64,000 nucleotides of DNA from Tsuneonella aeria (GTDB lineage Bacteria; Pseudomonadota; Alphaproteobacteria; Sphingomonadales; Sphingomonadaceae). The stretch spans positions 1,996,001-2,060,000 of the forward strand of contig NZ_WTZA01000001.1 of NCBI RefSeq assembly GCF_009827495.1, in the 5' to 3' direction. The position numbers and the translations under genes are program-made. How positions within the stretch are numbered: position 1 is the first letter of the stretch; every line of letters starts with the position of its first letter. Of this stretch, positions 29,390 through 38,687 are shown in pieces. The notes under the pieces were generated by a model. It saw only the letters and a program-made list of their open reading frames with translations, was not told the origin of the DNA and ran no database searches.

Positions 29390-29412
29390 AAAAACCCCGC
29401 CGGGCCGGGGCT
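29390..29412 (-). terminator. Terminator of the 29440-30204 gene
   Basis: On the minus strand, CCCCG and CGGGG pair around a 6-base loop and run into five Ts. It lies about 30 bases after the stop at 29440 and separates that gene from phbB. Confidence 0.65.
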
Positions 29413-29439
29413 GAAATCACGCGCGCTGTCGCCCGATCG

Positions 29440-30204
29440 TCAGAATTTGAACTGGGTGCCGACGTAAACCGCCTGATCGTCGCGCACCGCGTCGGTCAAG
29501 GGGGCGAGCCGGTCGCGATCCTGGCTCAGGCGCACGCCGGCAGTGACGTTGATGTTGCGCGACAGGCGATAACCGGCGCCGAGATCCACCGCCTGCTCGC
29601 CGGCGCCTTCCAGCGTCAGGGGGCTGCGGCCGGTGCGGCTGTCGCTTTCAAGCGCGAGGCGCGGCTGGAGCCGGCCCGGCGTTTCCTTCACACCTTCGCG
29701 CGGTCGAAAGCTCGCAAGATCAGGCATGTCGATCTGCCGTATGTCGAGCGCGGGCGCGGCGGGCTTGGCGAATGTCTGATACCCGCGCGAAATGCCGAGA
29801 TTGTAACGCGACGGCGCGAGCGTGGCGAGCGACGGGCCTGCCCCGACCTCCGTCTTCGCCACGGCGATCGCGTTGCGCACGGATATGGCGCGGGCGACTT
29901 CGGAGTCGACACGAATGGCAACGGTAGCGGTGCGATCCGCATCGAGATTCGTGCCGGCCGGGGTGAAGCGCATCGTGCGCCCGCGCGCCGCGATCTTCGC
30001 TGCCACGCGCTGCGCCAGCGCGGGGTCGACATTGGCGGGGGTGAACGGCGTCAGCGCGGAAAGCGTACGCACCGGGGGCGAAGCGGCGGTGATTGCAAGG
30101 CCGGCAGTGGGCACGGCGGCCAGCGCGACAGCCACAGCCGCCAGCGCGGGGGCGATACGCTCCCGGGCAGGGCCCTTGCCGTTCGTCTGCGCCTTGCGCT
30201 TCAC
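29440..30204 (-). CDS. Exported protein of unknown function with an outer-membrane-like C-terminus
   Basis: The chosen start is a GTG at 30204, backed by GAGGAG 6 bases upstream, giving 254 residues; no ATG fits. A basic N-region (MKRKAQTNGKGPARERIAP) and hydrophobic core (ALAAVAVALAAVPTAGLA) make a signal peptide. The middle has Ala-rich text without recognised motifs. The C-terminal 100 residues contain alternating hydrophobic/polar segments (AVDLGAGYRLSRNINVTAGVR), and the last residues are YVGTQFKF, ending in Phe as outer-membrane beta-barrel proteins do. It could be a small barrel or barrel-attached protein. I do not recognise the family. Confidence 0.7.
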   Translation of the reverse strand: MKRKAQTNGKGPARERIAPALAAVAVALAAVPTAGLAITAASPPVRTLSALTPFTPANVDPALAQRVAAKIAARGRTMRFTPAGTNLDADRTATVAIRVDSEVARAISVRNAIAVAKTEVGAGPSLATLAPSRYNLGISRGYQTFAKPAAPALDIRQIDMPDLASFRPREGVKETPGRLQPRLALESDSRTGRSPLTLEGAGEQAVDLGAGYRLSRNINVTAGVRLSQDRDRLAPLTDAVRDDQAVYVGTQFKF

Positions 30205-30533
30205 TGTTGCTCCTCGGTCCTTCCCCGCGGGCGATAGAGCCTCGCGCGCCTTAACGTTTGATGAGCCGAATGGTTTCACCGGCAACCGACTCGCCCCTGG
30301 GGGCAAGTCCAGCTTCAAACTGTAACGCACAGGCCGTGTTTGGCGAGCAAATCCGTGACAGGCGTGCGCAAGTGCCGCCGACTGTTGCTCCATTCGCACA
30401 GGTGGCCCATCGCAGGATTAAGCACGGGTTCACGGCGCCCTGCCACTTGAGGGTGCCCAGCGATGCCTTGCCCGCGCCGCGCGGGCGCTCTAGAGGCGCT
30501 GTTGCACATTCTTTGAGGGATCTTTCCGCCAGC
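30205..30533. other. 329-base gap between divergent genes
   Basis: Divergent promoter region between the GTG-start exported-protein gene (minus) and the DUF3576 lipoprotein gene (plus). I see no convincing ORF, RNA gene or clear repeat in it. Both genes are expected to start transcription here. A TTGCAC at about 30502 could be part of a promoter, but no matching -10 is clear. Confidence 0.5.
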
Positions 30534-30986
30534 ATGACCGCCACTTCGCGCACCCTTCGCACCCTTCGCGCCGCCGGCGTGATCGCCGCTGTCGCCGCGC
30601 TGGCCGCTTGCGCCGGCGGAAATGACCGGCCTCGGGCGGACCTCGCCGCCAGCCAGGTGACCACCATCGGCGTCAACGCCTACCTCTGGCGCGCCGCGCT
30701 GGAAACGGTGAGCTTTGCTCCGCTGCTTCAGTCCGACAGCAACGGCGGCGTGATCGTGACCGACTGGTACGCCAACCCCAGCAACGCCGGCGAACGGGTC
30801 AAGATGACTGTCTCGATCCTCGACCGCGACTTGCGCGCCGATGCCGTGCGTGTCGCCGCGAGCCGCCAGGTCGCGCAAGGGGGGCAGTGGGTCGATGCGC
30901 CCGTTCAGGCGGCCACCGTTCAGCGGCTGGAAGACATCATCCTGACCAAGGCTCGCCAGCTTCGCCGGGAGGCGATCGCCGGCTGA
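30534..30986 (+). CDS. DUF3576-family lipoprotein
   Basis: A 150-residue predicted lipoprotein. The N-terminus has a signal peptide and lipobox (AAVAALAAC at about residues 18-26). The rest (GVNAYLWRAALETVSFAPLL, VIVTDWYANPSNAGERVK) is the DUF3576 domain. The domain has no known activity. In alphaproteobacteria this gene commonly stands directly before leuS, lptE and holA, as it does here. That association suggests an envelope role, perhaps linked to LPS delivery, but this is inference. It has 130 bases before leuS, which contain a repeat element. Confidence 0.88.
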   Translation: MTATSRTLRTLRAAGVIAAVAALAACAGGNDRPRADLAASQVTTIGVNAYLWRAALETVSFAPLLQSDSNGGVIVTDWYANPSNAGERVKMTVSILDRDLRADAVRVAASRQVAQGGQWVDAPVQAATVQRLEDIILTKARQLRREAIAG

Positions 30987-31076
30987 CGCTCGGGCATCCG
31001 AGGCCCGGTCCACCGCGCCTGAGTGGACGCCGGGGGCGGGTTGTCCTTCCCTTTAGCTGAGGCCGAAACGATAAGC

Positions 31077-31105
31077 GGTCCTTCGACAGGCTCCAGGATG
31101 AACGG
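31077..31105 (+). repeat. Sphingomonad-type intergenic repeat copy in the leuS leader
   Basis: The text GGTCCTTCGACAGGCTCC followed by AGGATGAACGG is, from memory, a dispersed intergenic element frequent in Sphingomonadales genomes (usual core CTTCGACAGGCTCAGGATGAACGG). This copy has one extra base before AGGATGAACGG. It is the only copy I see in the window and ends 11 bases before the leuS start, so it lies in the leader. Confidence 0.55.
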
Positions 31106-31116
31106 GTGTTGTTGAG

Positions 31117-33648
31117 ATGACTGCCAGACGTTTCGATCCCGCCATCGCCGATGCGAAATGGCAAGGCGTATGGGATGCCGCCAGCACATTTCGCGCCGAC
31201 AGCTCGAGCGCGAAGCCGAAAAGCTACGTGCTGGAGATGTTCCCTTACCCATCGGGGCGCATCCACGTGGGCCACGTGCGCAACTACGCGATGGGCGACG
31301 TGCTGGCTCGTTACAAGCGGATGACGGGGCACGAAGTGCTGCATCCGATGGGCTGGGATGCTTTCGGCATGCCCGCCGAGAATGCCGCGATGGAGCGGGG
31401 CGTCCACCCCGGCGGGTGGACGCGCGATAACATCGCCCACATGAAAGCGCAGCTGAAGCGCCTAGGCTTCGCGCTCGACTGGAGCCGTGAGTTCGCGACT
31501 TGCGATCCCGAATACTACGGGCACGAACAGGCGCTGTTCCTGAAGCTGTACGAAGCCGGGCTGGTCTATCGCAAGGAAAGCGAGGTCAACTGGGACCCGG
31601 TGGACATGACGGTCCTGGCCAACGAACAGGTCATCGACGGCAAGGGCTGGCGATCCGGCGCGGCGATCGAGCGGCGCAAGCTCAGCCAGTGGTTCCTGAA
31701 GATCACGCAGTTCGCAGGCGATCTGCTCGACGGGCTTTCGACCCTGGATCAGTGGCCCGACAAGGTCCGCCTGATGCAGGAGAACTGGATCGGGAAGAGC
31801 CAGGGCCTGCAATTCGCCTTTGATCTTTCGAACGGCGACAGCCTGGAAGTCTACACCACGCGTCCGGACACGATCTTCGGCGCCAGCTTCGTAGCCGTCG
31901 CCCCAGACCATCCGCTTGCGCAGGGCGTAGCGGCGATGAACTGCGATGCAGCCAAGTTCATCGCGCAATGCAAGCGCGGTGGGACCACCGCGGCCGAGCT
32001 CGAGACCGCGGAAAAACTCGGCTTCGATACGGGTATCGGCGCCAGGCATCCTTTCACGGATGCGCACCTGCCCGTCTTTATCGCGAACTTCGTGCTGATG
32101 GATTACGGCACCGGTGCCGTCATGGGCGTTCCGGGGCACGACCAGCGCGACTACGAATTTGCCGACAAGTATGGCCTCCCGATTCTCCGCGTCGTGGCGT
32201 CAGGCTTGGACGATGCTGCAAGGCCCTTCGACGGCGAGGCGGAGAGTGGCGACGGCCTGATCGTCAATTCGCAGTTCCTCGACGGGATGAGCGTGGAGAA
32301 CGCCAAGCGCGAAGTGATCCGGCGGATCGAAGGGCAGGGCCGCGGCCAGGGCCGCACCGTCTGGCGCTTGCGCGACTGGGGCGTCAGCCGCCAGCGGTAC
32401 TGGGGCACGCCGATTCCGTTCATTCACTGCGACGCTTGCGGCATCGTGCCGGTGCCCGAAGGCCAGCTTCCCGTCGTGCTGCCGGAAGACGTCGATTTTT
32501 CCGCCCCCGGCAACCCGCTGGAACGCCATCCGACCTGGAAGCACGTCGATTGCCCCGCCTGCGGCAGCGCCGCGCGGCGTGAAACGGACACGCTCGACAC
32601 CTTCGTCGACAGTTCGTGGTACTTCCTGCGCTTTGCCAGCCAGCCCGCGGACAAGCCGTTCGATAGCGAGGAGGTGGCCGCCTGGCTGCCGGTGGAACAA
32701 TACATCGGCGGGGTCGAACACGCGATCCTGCACCTGCTGTACGCCCGTTTCTGGACCCGCGCGCTCAACCACCTCGGCATGGTCGATTTCGCGGAACCGT
32801 TCGCCTCGCTGTTCACGCAGGGCATGGTCACTCACGAAACGTACGCGCGCGAAGATGGCGGGCGCGAGACGTGGTACGGCCCCGACGAAGTCATCCGCAC
32901 CGCCGAAGGCGCGACCTTGAAGGCTGACGGGCAGCCGGTGACGATCGGCAAGGTCGTCAAGATGTCGAAGTCGAAGAAGAACGTGGTCGACCCTGACGCA
33001 ATGGTCGATCGCTATGGCGCGGACGCGGTGCGCTGGTTCATGCTGAGCGACAGCCCGCCAGAGCGGGACCTGCCCTGGTCCGAGGCCGGCATCGAGGGCT
33101 GCGGGCGCTTCGTCCAGCGGTTGTGGCGGTTGTTCGGCACGTTCGGGGTTGATTCGCAGGGTGGCGAGCAGGGCGACGATCCGGCGCTCGACCGCAAGGT
33201 TGCCCAGGCCGTTGCCGGTGCGGGGGCGGATATCGAGGCGCTGTCATTCAACAAGGCCGTCGCGCGGATCTACGAACTGACTTCGGCAGTCGAAAAGGCC
33301 GCGCCTTCGCGCAGCCGCGACGATGCGATCCGCACGCTGGTGCTGCTCGCCGCGCCGATGATGCCGCATCTCGCCGAAGAGGCCTGGTCGCTGCTGGGCG
33401 GGGAAGGGCTGGTGGCCGAAGCCGCCTGGCCCGTGTTCGACGCGGCGCTGCTGATCGCCAACGAGGTGACGATCGCTGTCCAGGTCAAAGGCAAGCTGCG
33501 CGACACGCTGACAGTGGCCAAGGGCACGGCAGCTGCCGATCTTGAGGCGCTTGCCCTTGCGTCCGAGAAAGTCCAGCGTTCAATCGACGGGGCACCGGTC
33601 CGCAAAGTGATCGTGGTGCCCGACAAGCTGGTGAACATCGTCGCATGA
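31117..33648 (+). CDS. leuS: Leucyl-tRNA synthetase
   Basis: LeuS charges tRNA-Leu and edits misactivated residues. The 843-residue class I enzyme has the HIGH-type motif in [14 protein letters not shown] (about residue 45), the CP1 editing domain (roughly residues 220-400, containing [17 protein letters not shown]), [13 protein letters not shown], a zinc-binding-like CDACG/CPACG pair, and the KMSKS loop ([12 protein letters not shown]) near residue 615. The C-terminal domain ends in [16 protein letters not shown]. Its stop overlaps the lptE start by 4 bases (ATGA), so lptE is coupled to it. Confidence 0.97.
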   Translation: MTARRFDPAIADAKWQGVWDAASTFRADSSSAKPKSYVLEMFPYPSGRIHVGHVRNYAMGDVLARYKRMTGHEVLHPMGWDAFGMPAENAAMERGVHPGGWTRDNIAHMKAQLKRLGFALDWSREFATCDPEYYGHEQALFLKLYEAGLVYRKESEVNWDPVDMTVLANEQVIDGKGWRSGAAIERRKLSQWFLKITQFAGDLLDGLSTLDQWPDKVRLMQENWIGKSQGLQFAFDLSNGDSLEVYTTRPDTIFGASFVAVAPDHPLAQGVAAMNCDAAKFIAQCKRGGTTAAELETAEKLGFDTGIGARHPFTDAHLPVFIANFVLMDYGTGAVMGVPGHDQRDYEFADKYGLPILRVVASGLDDAARPFDGEAESGDGLIVNSQFLDGMSVENAKREVIRRIEGQGRGQGRTVWRLRDWGVSRQRYWGTPIPFIHCDACGIVPVPEGQLPVVLPEDVDFSAPGNPLERHPTWKHVDCPACGSAARRETDTLDTFVDSSWYFLRFASQPADKPFDSEEVAAWLPVEQYIGGVEHAILHLLYARFWTRALNHLGMVDFAEPFASLFTQGMVTHETYAREDGGRETWYGPDEVIRTAEGATLKADGQPVTIGKVVKMSKSKKNVVDPDAMVDRYGADAVRWFMLSDSPPERDLPWSEAGIEGCGRFVQRLWRLFGTFGVDSQGGEQGDDPALDRKVAQAVAGAGADIEALSFNKAVARIYELTSAVEKAAPSRSRDDAIRTLVLLAAPMMPHLAEEAWSLLGGEGLVAEAAWPVFDAALLIANEVTIAVQVKGKLRDTLTVAKGTAAADLEALALASEKVQRSIDGAPVRKVIVVPDKLVNIVA

Positions 33649-34160
33649 ACCGCCTTCGTGTCCCGATCCGCGCTGCGGTGGCCCTGCTCGCAGCAGCGCT
33701 CCCGCTGGCGGCATGCGGGCTGCAGCCGATGTACGCCGGCGGGGGCAGCGGACAGGTCGCCCGCGCGCTCGCCGCTGTCGAAGTCCCGGCGATCGAAGGG
33801 CAGGCCGGCTGGCTGGTCCGCAACGCGCTGGTCGATCGGCTGGGCGCGCCGGAGGGCAGCGCCGCCGCGCGTTACCGGCTGCTTGTGCGGCTTGACGACC
33901 GCCTGGAAGGGCTCGGCGTGTTGAGCGACGACACCATCGGCCGCGAACGGCGCACCTTGCGTGCCCGCTATCAGCTCGTCGATCTTGCGAACGGCGAAAT
34001 CCTCGTCGACGCGACGGCGGGCTCCGACGCCGGGATCGACGTCGTATCAAGCGAATACGCGACCATCGCCGCCGAGCAGACAGCACTGGAAAACCTCTCG
34101 CGCGAGGTCGCGTCGCAAATTTCCACGAGGCTCGCGCTGGTGCTGCGCGACCGTCAGTAA
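33645..34160 (+). CDS. lptE: LPS assembly lipoprotein LptE
   Basis: LptE is the outer-membrane lipoprotein that plugs LptD and delivers LPS to the cell surface. The 171-residue sequence has a signal peptide with lipobox LAAC (Cys at residue 24) followed by GLQPMYAGG, the hallmark start of the mature alphaproteobacterial protein. The rest ([39 protein letters not shown]) follows the LptE family pattern. The gene lies between leuS (4-base overlap) and holA (11-base gap), the standard arrangement. Confidence 0.9.
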   Translation: MNRLRVPIRAAVALLAAALPLAACGLQPMYAGGGSGQVARALAAVEVPAIEGQAGWLVRNALVDRLGAPEGSAAARYRLLVRLDDRLEGLGVLSDDTIGRERRTLRARYQLVDLANGEILVDATAGSDAGIDVVSSEYATIAAEQTALENLSREVASQISTRLALVLRDRQ

Positions 34161-34171
34161 GGCGGGCCGCC

Positions 34172-35209
34172 GTGAAAGCCACCCAGAAGGATTTCGCACG
34201 GGGCGTGCCCGCGGCGGCGCGAAATGCTGCCGTGTTCTTCTTCTGCGGTCCGGATGAAGCGGGCGCCGCGGCAGCGGCAGAGCGGATCGCGGCGGCGTTG
34301 GTCGAACCGGGCGAAAGGATCGACCTCGCCGGCGGCGACCTCAAGCGCGATCCCGTGCTTCTGGGGGACGAGGCGCGATCGAGCTCCCTGTTCGCGGGCG
34401 CCCGCCATATCATGGTGCGCGCGACCGGCGACGAGGCGCATGACGCCGTCGCCAATCACCTCGCGCGGATCGATGCAGCGGAAGGCGCCGCGTGTCCGGT
34501 CCTGATCGTGGCAACCGCCGCGACCGACAAGGCGCGCACGGCCAAGCTCCTGGAAAAGCGGGCCGATGCGCTGGTGGCGATGTTCTACCCGCCCGACATT
34601 GCCCAGATCCGCGATACCATCCGGCGCGCAGGCGACGAGCTGGGCTTGCGCATTTCCGGCGAGATTGCGGACCGGCTGGCGTACGCCGCGGGCCTGGATA
34701 TTCGGCTCGCGCGCTCGGAAGTCGCCAAGCTGGCATTGTATCTCGATGCCGATCCGGCCGCGCCGGTCACGGTCGGGGCAGATGCGCTCGATGCGGTGGG
34801 GGCAAAGACCGAAGACGACGGCCTGATGCCGATCGTCAACGCCGTGCTGGGCGGCCATGTCCAGCGCCTGGCCACCGAAATCCACCGGATGCGCGAACTG
34901 TCGCTCAACCCAGTTGGCCTGCTGCTGGCTTTCGAGCGCCGCACCGCCCAGCTTGCCCAGCTCAACGCCCGGATGGGCCCGCGCGGCCAGGTCGCCGCTT
35001 TCGTTGAGGCGGAGAGCCAGGCGAAGCGGGTGTTCTGGAAGGAAAAGAAGGATCTGATCGAGCAGCTTTCCGCGTGGCGCGGGCCCAAACTCGCGCGGCT
35101 CATCGCGCGCCTGGTTGCGCTGCACCGCGACCTGATGACGGCCGATGCGCCGCACGACCAGATCCTCGCGCAATCGCTCACCCGTATCGCGCAGGCGGCG
35201 CGGCGCTAG
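34172..35209 (+). CDS. holA: DNA polymerase III subunit delta
   Basis: HolA is the delta subunit of the clamp loader; it opens the beta sliding clamp. The 345-residue protein begins with a GTG at 34172 (MKATQKDFARGVP). AVFFFCGPDEAGAAAAAERI is the nucleotide-binding-fold remnant lacking a Walker A lysine, as expected for delta. The C-terminal collar region contains [21 protein letters not shown] and ALHRDLMTADAPHDQILAQ. It is the last gene of the leuS operon. The 122-base gap after it has a small hairpin (35225-35241) without a T-run. Confidence 0.93.
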   Translation: MKATQKDFARGVPAAARNAAVFFFCGPDEAGAAAAAERIAAALVEPGERIDLAGGDLKRDPVLLGDEARSSSLFAGARHIMVRATGDEAHDAVANHLARIDAAEGAACPVLIVATAATDKARTAKLLEKRADALVAMFYPPDIAQIRDTIRRAGDELGLRISGEIADRLAYAAGLDIRLARSEVAKLALYLDADPAAPVTVGADALDAVGAKTEDDGLMPIVNAVLGGHVQRLATEIHRMRELSLNPVGLLLAFERRTAQLAQLNARMGPRGQVAAFVEAESQAKRVFWKEKKDLIEQLSAWRGPKLARLIARLVALHRDLMTADAPHDQILAQSLTRIAQAARR

Positions 35210-35331
35210 GATGGGGCCGTTCCGCCGGATTGCCAATCCGGGACAACTGTCCTAGCAATTCCCCTCGGTCGCACGAAGCGCACACCTGAATGCATTCGTC
35301 CGGTCCCGGTTCGGTTCTAGGCAGGGACTCC

Positions 35332-36720
35332 ATGAACGCGCCCATCGTAGGCAATGTTACTACGTTGGCTGACAACGCGCCGCTCGCCCCCTCGCTGGAG
35401 CGCGAGCGGGTTCGATTGTACCTGCTGATGCTGGTTGTCGATATCGTGCTGATCCTGTCAGCATTCGCTGCAGTGGGGCTCAGCTACCTTGCGCATCGGC
35501 CTGTGCTAAACGCCTTGCTTCAGGCACAGCTCCTGCTGCCGCTTTACCTGACATTGGCCCTCTACCAGCGTGCCTATTCCATCAAGGCGCTGCAGGACTG
35601 GCGGTTCGCGGCCGGCCACGCCCTCATGGCATTGGGCCTGGCGGCGGCGCTGCTGATCTTCATCACGTTCTATACCAAGAGCACTGCGTCTTTCTCGCGG
35701 GTGGTGTTCACCGGCGGGATCGTGTGCGGTGGGGCGCTTCTGGTGGCCAGCAGGTGGCTGCTCGGCCGCTGGATTGCCCGGACCTGGGGGCCGCACGTCA
35801 TCAACACGCTGCACATCGTGGCGGGCGGGCCGGATCTTACCTTGGCCCACGCGATTCGCCTTGATGCCCGCGCAAGCGGACTTGCGCCCAACGTCGAGGA
35901 TCCGCACGCGCTCGACCGGATCGGCCGCGTCATGCGCAATATGGACCGCGTGATCGTCAGTTGCGCATACGAGGATCGGGCCGCGTGGGCCGACGTCCTG
36001 CGCGCTGGGGGTGTCCGGGGCGAGTTGGTAACCGATCGCCTCAACGAACTGCAACCCATCGGCCTGTCGGTAGAGGAAGGGTGGCTTGCTCTCGTCGTTT
36101 CGACCGGACCCCTGGGCTTGCGCCAACGGGCCATAAAGCGCGTGTTCGACATCGTCCTGTCGATCGCAAGCCTGATCGCGCTGTCCCCGGTGATGCTGCT
36201 GACCGCGCTCGCGATCCTGATCGAGGACGGTCCACCGGTCTTCTTCAGCCAGCGCCGCCTCGGCCGGGGCAACCGCTTTTTCAAGATGTACAAGTTCCGC
36301 TCCATGCGGCGCGAGCGCGCTGATGCAGACGGCCATCGATCTGCTTCCCCGCAGGACGACCGGGTGACGCAGGTTGGCCGGTTCATCCGCCGCACCAGCA
36401 TCGACGAACTGCCGCAGCTCTTCAATGTGTTGAAAGGCGAGATGAGCCTAGTCGGCCCCCGGCCTCACGCCCTGGGCTCGCAGGCGGGTGACAAGCTGTT
36501 CTGGGAAGTCGACCAGGCATACTGGCGCCGTCATTCGCTGAAACCCGGTATCACCGGCCTTGCGCAAGTCCGCGGCTATCGCGGCGCGACGGACGAGGAG
36601 GCCGATCTTACCAACCAGCTCGACGCCGATCTCGAATACATCCGTAGCTGGAGCACGCTCACTGACGTGGGAATCCTGGTGCAGACGCTAGGCGTACTGG
36701 TTCACCGCCGGGCGTTCTGA
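35332..36720 (+). CDS. Polyprenyl-phosphate sugar-phosphate transferase (exopolysaccharide initiation)
   Basis: This 462-residue membrane enzyme would start a surface polysaccharide by moving a sugar-phosphate from a nucleotide sugar to undecaprenyl phosphate (WbaP/GumD/EpsB family). Residues 25-145 hold four membrane helices; a soluble middle domain follows; the C-terminal 200 residues are the bacterial sugar transferase domain with a helix (KRVFDIVLSIASLIALSPVM), FFSQRRLGRGNRFFKMYKFR, SIDELPQLFNVLKGEMSLVG, GPRP and KPGITGLAQVRG. The ATG at 35332 has AGGGACT 5 bases upstream. No other polysaccharide genes are adjacent; galU at 25 kb could supply UDP-glucose. It is convergent with lptA. Confidence 0.92.
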   Translation: MNAPIVGNVTTLADNAPLAPSLERERVRLYLLMLVVDIVLILSAFAAVGLSYLAHRPVLNALLQAQLLLPLYLTLALYQRAYSIKALQDWRFAAGHALMALGLAAALLIFITFYTKSTASFSRVVFTGGIVCGGALLVASRWLLGRWIARTWGPHVINTLHIVAGGPDLTLAHAIRLDARASGLAPNVEDPHALDRIGRVMRNMDRVIVSCAYEDRAAWADVLRAGGVRGELVTDRLNELQPIGLSVEEGWLALVVSTGPLGLRQRAIKRVFDIVLSIASLIALSPVMLLTALAILIEDGPPVFFSQRRLGRGNRFFKMYKFRSMRRERADADGHRSASPQDDRVTQVGRFIRRTSIDELPQLFNVLKGEMSLVGPRPHALGSQAGDKLFWEVDQAYWRRHSLKPGITGLAQVRGYRGATDEEADLTNQLDADLEYIRSWSTLTDVGILVQTLGVLVHRRAF

Positions 36721-36740
36721 CGCCAGCCCCGGGCGAACCG

Positions 36741-37295
36741 TCAGTCCTGCGGCACGCGGAACGATCCGGTGACCCGCCCGCTGCCCGAACCCTGCACCGC
36801 GCCGGTCACCGAGTTCGATCCGCTGGCCCGGCCGTCGACGCTCGACACCCCGCTCCGGAGGTCGATCACGAGCCGGCCGCCGTTAAGCGTGTCGGGCCCC
36901 CGATTGAGCCGTACGTTGCCGGCCATCGTGATCACGCGGCGGTTGAAATCATACACGGCCACTTCGCCCGCCGCGCGCTCGTCGCCGCGTGTCACCGTCA
37001 CCCCGCCCGTCGCGGTGATGCGCTGGATGCTGAGGGAGCCGGCATCGCTGTAGCTGACCTGGGTGCGCGCCGCCCGCAGGCGGAGGCCAGCCTGGGTGAT
37101 ATCGACGTTACCCGAAAGGACCACCCGGTTCTGCCGGTCCTGCAACTCGATGCGGTCGGCGGCAAAGTTGACCGGCGCGTTCGAATTGTGACCTGCAATG
37201 GCCTGAGCCGCGGCCTGGATGCCGGTCATGGCCACCAGCGTGGCGGCGAATCCCGCGATGCTCCAGCGGGCCGAATTGGAAAGATGGCGATTCAT
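36741..37295 (-). CDS. lptA: LPS transport periplasmic protein LptA
   Basis: LptA forms the periplasmic bridge carrying LPS from the inner-membrane LptBFGC complex to LptDE. The 184-residue protein has a signal peptide (residues 1-32, ending AAAQA) and then the OstA/LptA beta-jellyroll repeats (VNFAADRIELQDRQNRVVLSG, RAARTQVSYSDAGSLSIQRI, RAAGEVAVYDFNRRVITMAGN). The ATG overlaps the lptC stop by 4 bases. In many alphaproteobacteria lptB follows directly; here the next gene is the convergent sugar transferase. Confidence 0.93.
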   Translation of the reverse strand: MNRHLSNSARWSIAGFAATLVAMTGIQAAAQAIAGHNSNAPVNFAADRIELQDRQNRVVLSGNVDITQAGLRLRAARTQVSYSDAGSLSIQRITATGGVTVTRGDERAAGEVAVYDFNRRVITMAGNVRLNRGPDTLNGGRLVIDLRSGVSSVDGRASGSNSVTGAVQGSGSGRVTGSFRVPQD

Positions 37296-37960
37296 CGGGG
37301 CATCCTCAGCTGGCCAGGAACCATGCGCAGGCGGGCATTGCCCTCCAGCGCCACGGTGCGCGCATCGAGATCGGCTACGAGCCGGTTGGCGGAAAACGTA
37401 CCGGCAGGTACCGCGCCGGACACGCCGCCGCCACCCACCAGGCTCTTGTCCTTGAGGTCCACCACAACGCCGCTGGCAGCCATGCGGTAACCGTCTGCGG
37501 CGTTGACCACCACCCCGCCGGGCACCGCGACGATTTCGCGGCGGATGTCGTACTGGCCGGCATCAGCGCGGACGCTGGCAGGCCCGTCGCGCAGCAGGAT
37601 GCGGGCGACCAGGTCGTTCATCCGCACGAGTCCTTCGCGCTGCGAACGCTGCACGGCGTCGCCCGCGGTCAGCGAAAACGGCCGCCCATCGTTGTCGGAC
37701 CCGCGGTACATCGCGTTGTCCACCGTCAGGCGATCGTTGATGACGGCCACCTTCGACCTGTCGAGCAGGAAACTGATTTCTCCCCGTGGACTGAGCGGGG
37801 TGACGATCATCAGGGCCGCGACCACCCCGATCCCCATGGGCAGGACCTTCGCAAGCAACGAGATGAGCCGGTCGTGCGAGCCACCGGGCGCGGCGAAGTG
37901 TTGTCGCCTGCTGCGCAGGGCCTTCGCTTCCAGCGTTTCGATGCGGTCGTGGCTCACCAT
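37292..37960 (-). CDS. lptC: LPS export protein LptC
   Basis: LptC is a single-pass inner-membrane protein that links LptBFG to LptA. The 222-residue sequence has one membrane helix near residues 45-65 (LLAKVLPMGIGVVAALMIVT), then an OstA-like periplasmic domain (YDIRREIVAVPGGVVVNAADG, FSANRLVADLDARTVALEGN). It lies 25 bases after rnd and overlaps lptA by 4 bases. The rnd-lptC-lptA order is a conserved alphaproteobacterial neighbourhood. Confidence 0.9.
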   Translation of the reverse strand: MVSHDRIETLEAKALRSRRQHFAAPGGSHDRLISLLAKVLPMGIGVVAALMIVTPLSPRGEISFLLDRSKVAVINDRLTVDNAMYRGSDNDGRPFSLTAGDAVQRSQREGLVRMNDLVARILLRDGPASVRADAGQYDIRREIVAVPGGVVVNAADGYRMAASGVVVDLKDKSLVGGGGVSGAVPAGTFSANRLVADLDARTVALEGNARLRMVPGQLRMPR

Positions 37961-37985
37961 TGTTCGTGCTTAACGCGCGTCTGCC

Positions 37986-38606
37986 TCAATCGTGGCTGAA
38001 TATATCGCGGTCGGCCCATCCGGCGAGGTCGAGCCGCGCGCGCGTGGGCAGGAAATCGAAGCAGGCCTGCGCGATCTCCATCCGGTGCTCACGCTGCAGC
38101 CGCGACGCCAGCACCTCGCGCAGGCGGTGGAGATAGCGCACGTCCGAGGCAGCATATTCGCGCTGCGCCTCGTTAAGCTCCGGCCCGCCCCAGTCGGAAA
38201 GCTGCTGCTGCTTGGAAAGATCAGCCGCGAGCAGTTCCGACACCAGGTTCTTGAGACCGTGCCGGTCGGTGTAGGTGCGCGTCAACTTGCTGGCGATTTT
38301 CGTGCAGAACACCGGCGCCGCCATGACGCCGAGATAGAAATAGAGCGCGGCAAGATCGAACCGCGCGTAATGAAACAGCTTCAGCCGGCCGGGATCGCCA
38401 ATCAGCGCCTTCAGCCGCGGCGCATTGTACGTGGAACCGGGATTGAAGCGCACCAGGTGCTCGTCTCCATGACCGTCGGACAGCTGCACGAGGCACAGCC
38501 GGTCGCGATGGGTGATGAGGCCCATCGTCTCGGTATCGATCGCGATCGGCCCGTCGGCGAACGCCAGGCCTTCGGGCAGGTCTTCTTCATGGAAATGTAC
38601 GGTCAT
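37986..38606 (-). CDS. rnd: Ribonuclease D (short form)
   Basis: A 206-residue 3'-5' exoribonuclease of the DEDDy type. The exonuclease motifs are present: IAIDTETMG (Exo I), HYARFDLAALYFYLGVM (Exo II), and EYAASDVRYLHRLREVL (Exo III with Tyr and Asp). It lacks the two HRDC domains of full-length E. coli RNase D, as is usual for the short alphaproteobacterial form. It opens the rnd-lptC-lptA operon and is divergent from ung (81 bases). Confidence 0.92.
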   Translation of the reverse strand: MTVHFHEEDLPEGLAFADGPIAIDTETMGLITHRDRLCLVQLSDGHGDEHLVRFNPGSTYNAPRLKALIGDPGRLKLFHYARFDLAALYFYLGVMAAPVFCTKIASKLTRTYTDRHGLKNLVSELLAADLSKQQQLSDWGGPELNEAQREYAASDVRYLHRLREVLASRLQREHRMEIAQACFDFLPTRARLDLAGWADRDIFSHD

Positions 38607-38687
38607 GGGAGCGCCGCCTTAGGCCCATCGGGGATTGAGGGAAAGGGGCGCTGGCGGGCGCAGCCAGGGCGCGGTAGCGCGGCTGGC

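Noticed and set aside
30258..30533. Upstream in-frame extension of the DUF3576 lipoprotein gene
   Set aside because: The extra residues contain no signal peptide and the lipoprotein signal starts only at the ATG at 30534.
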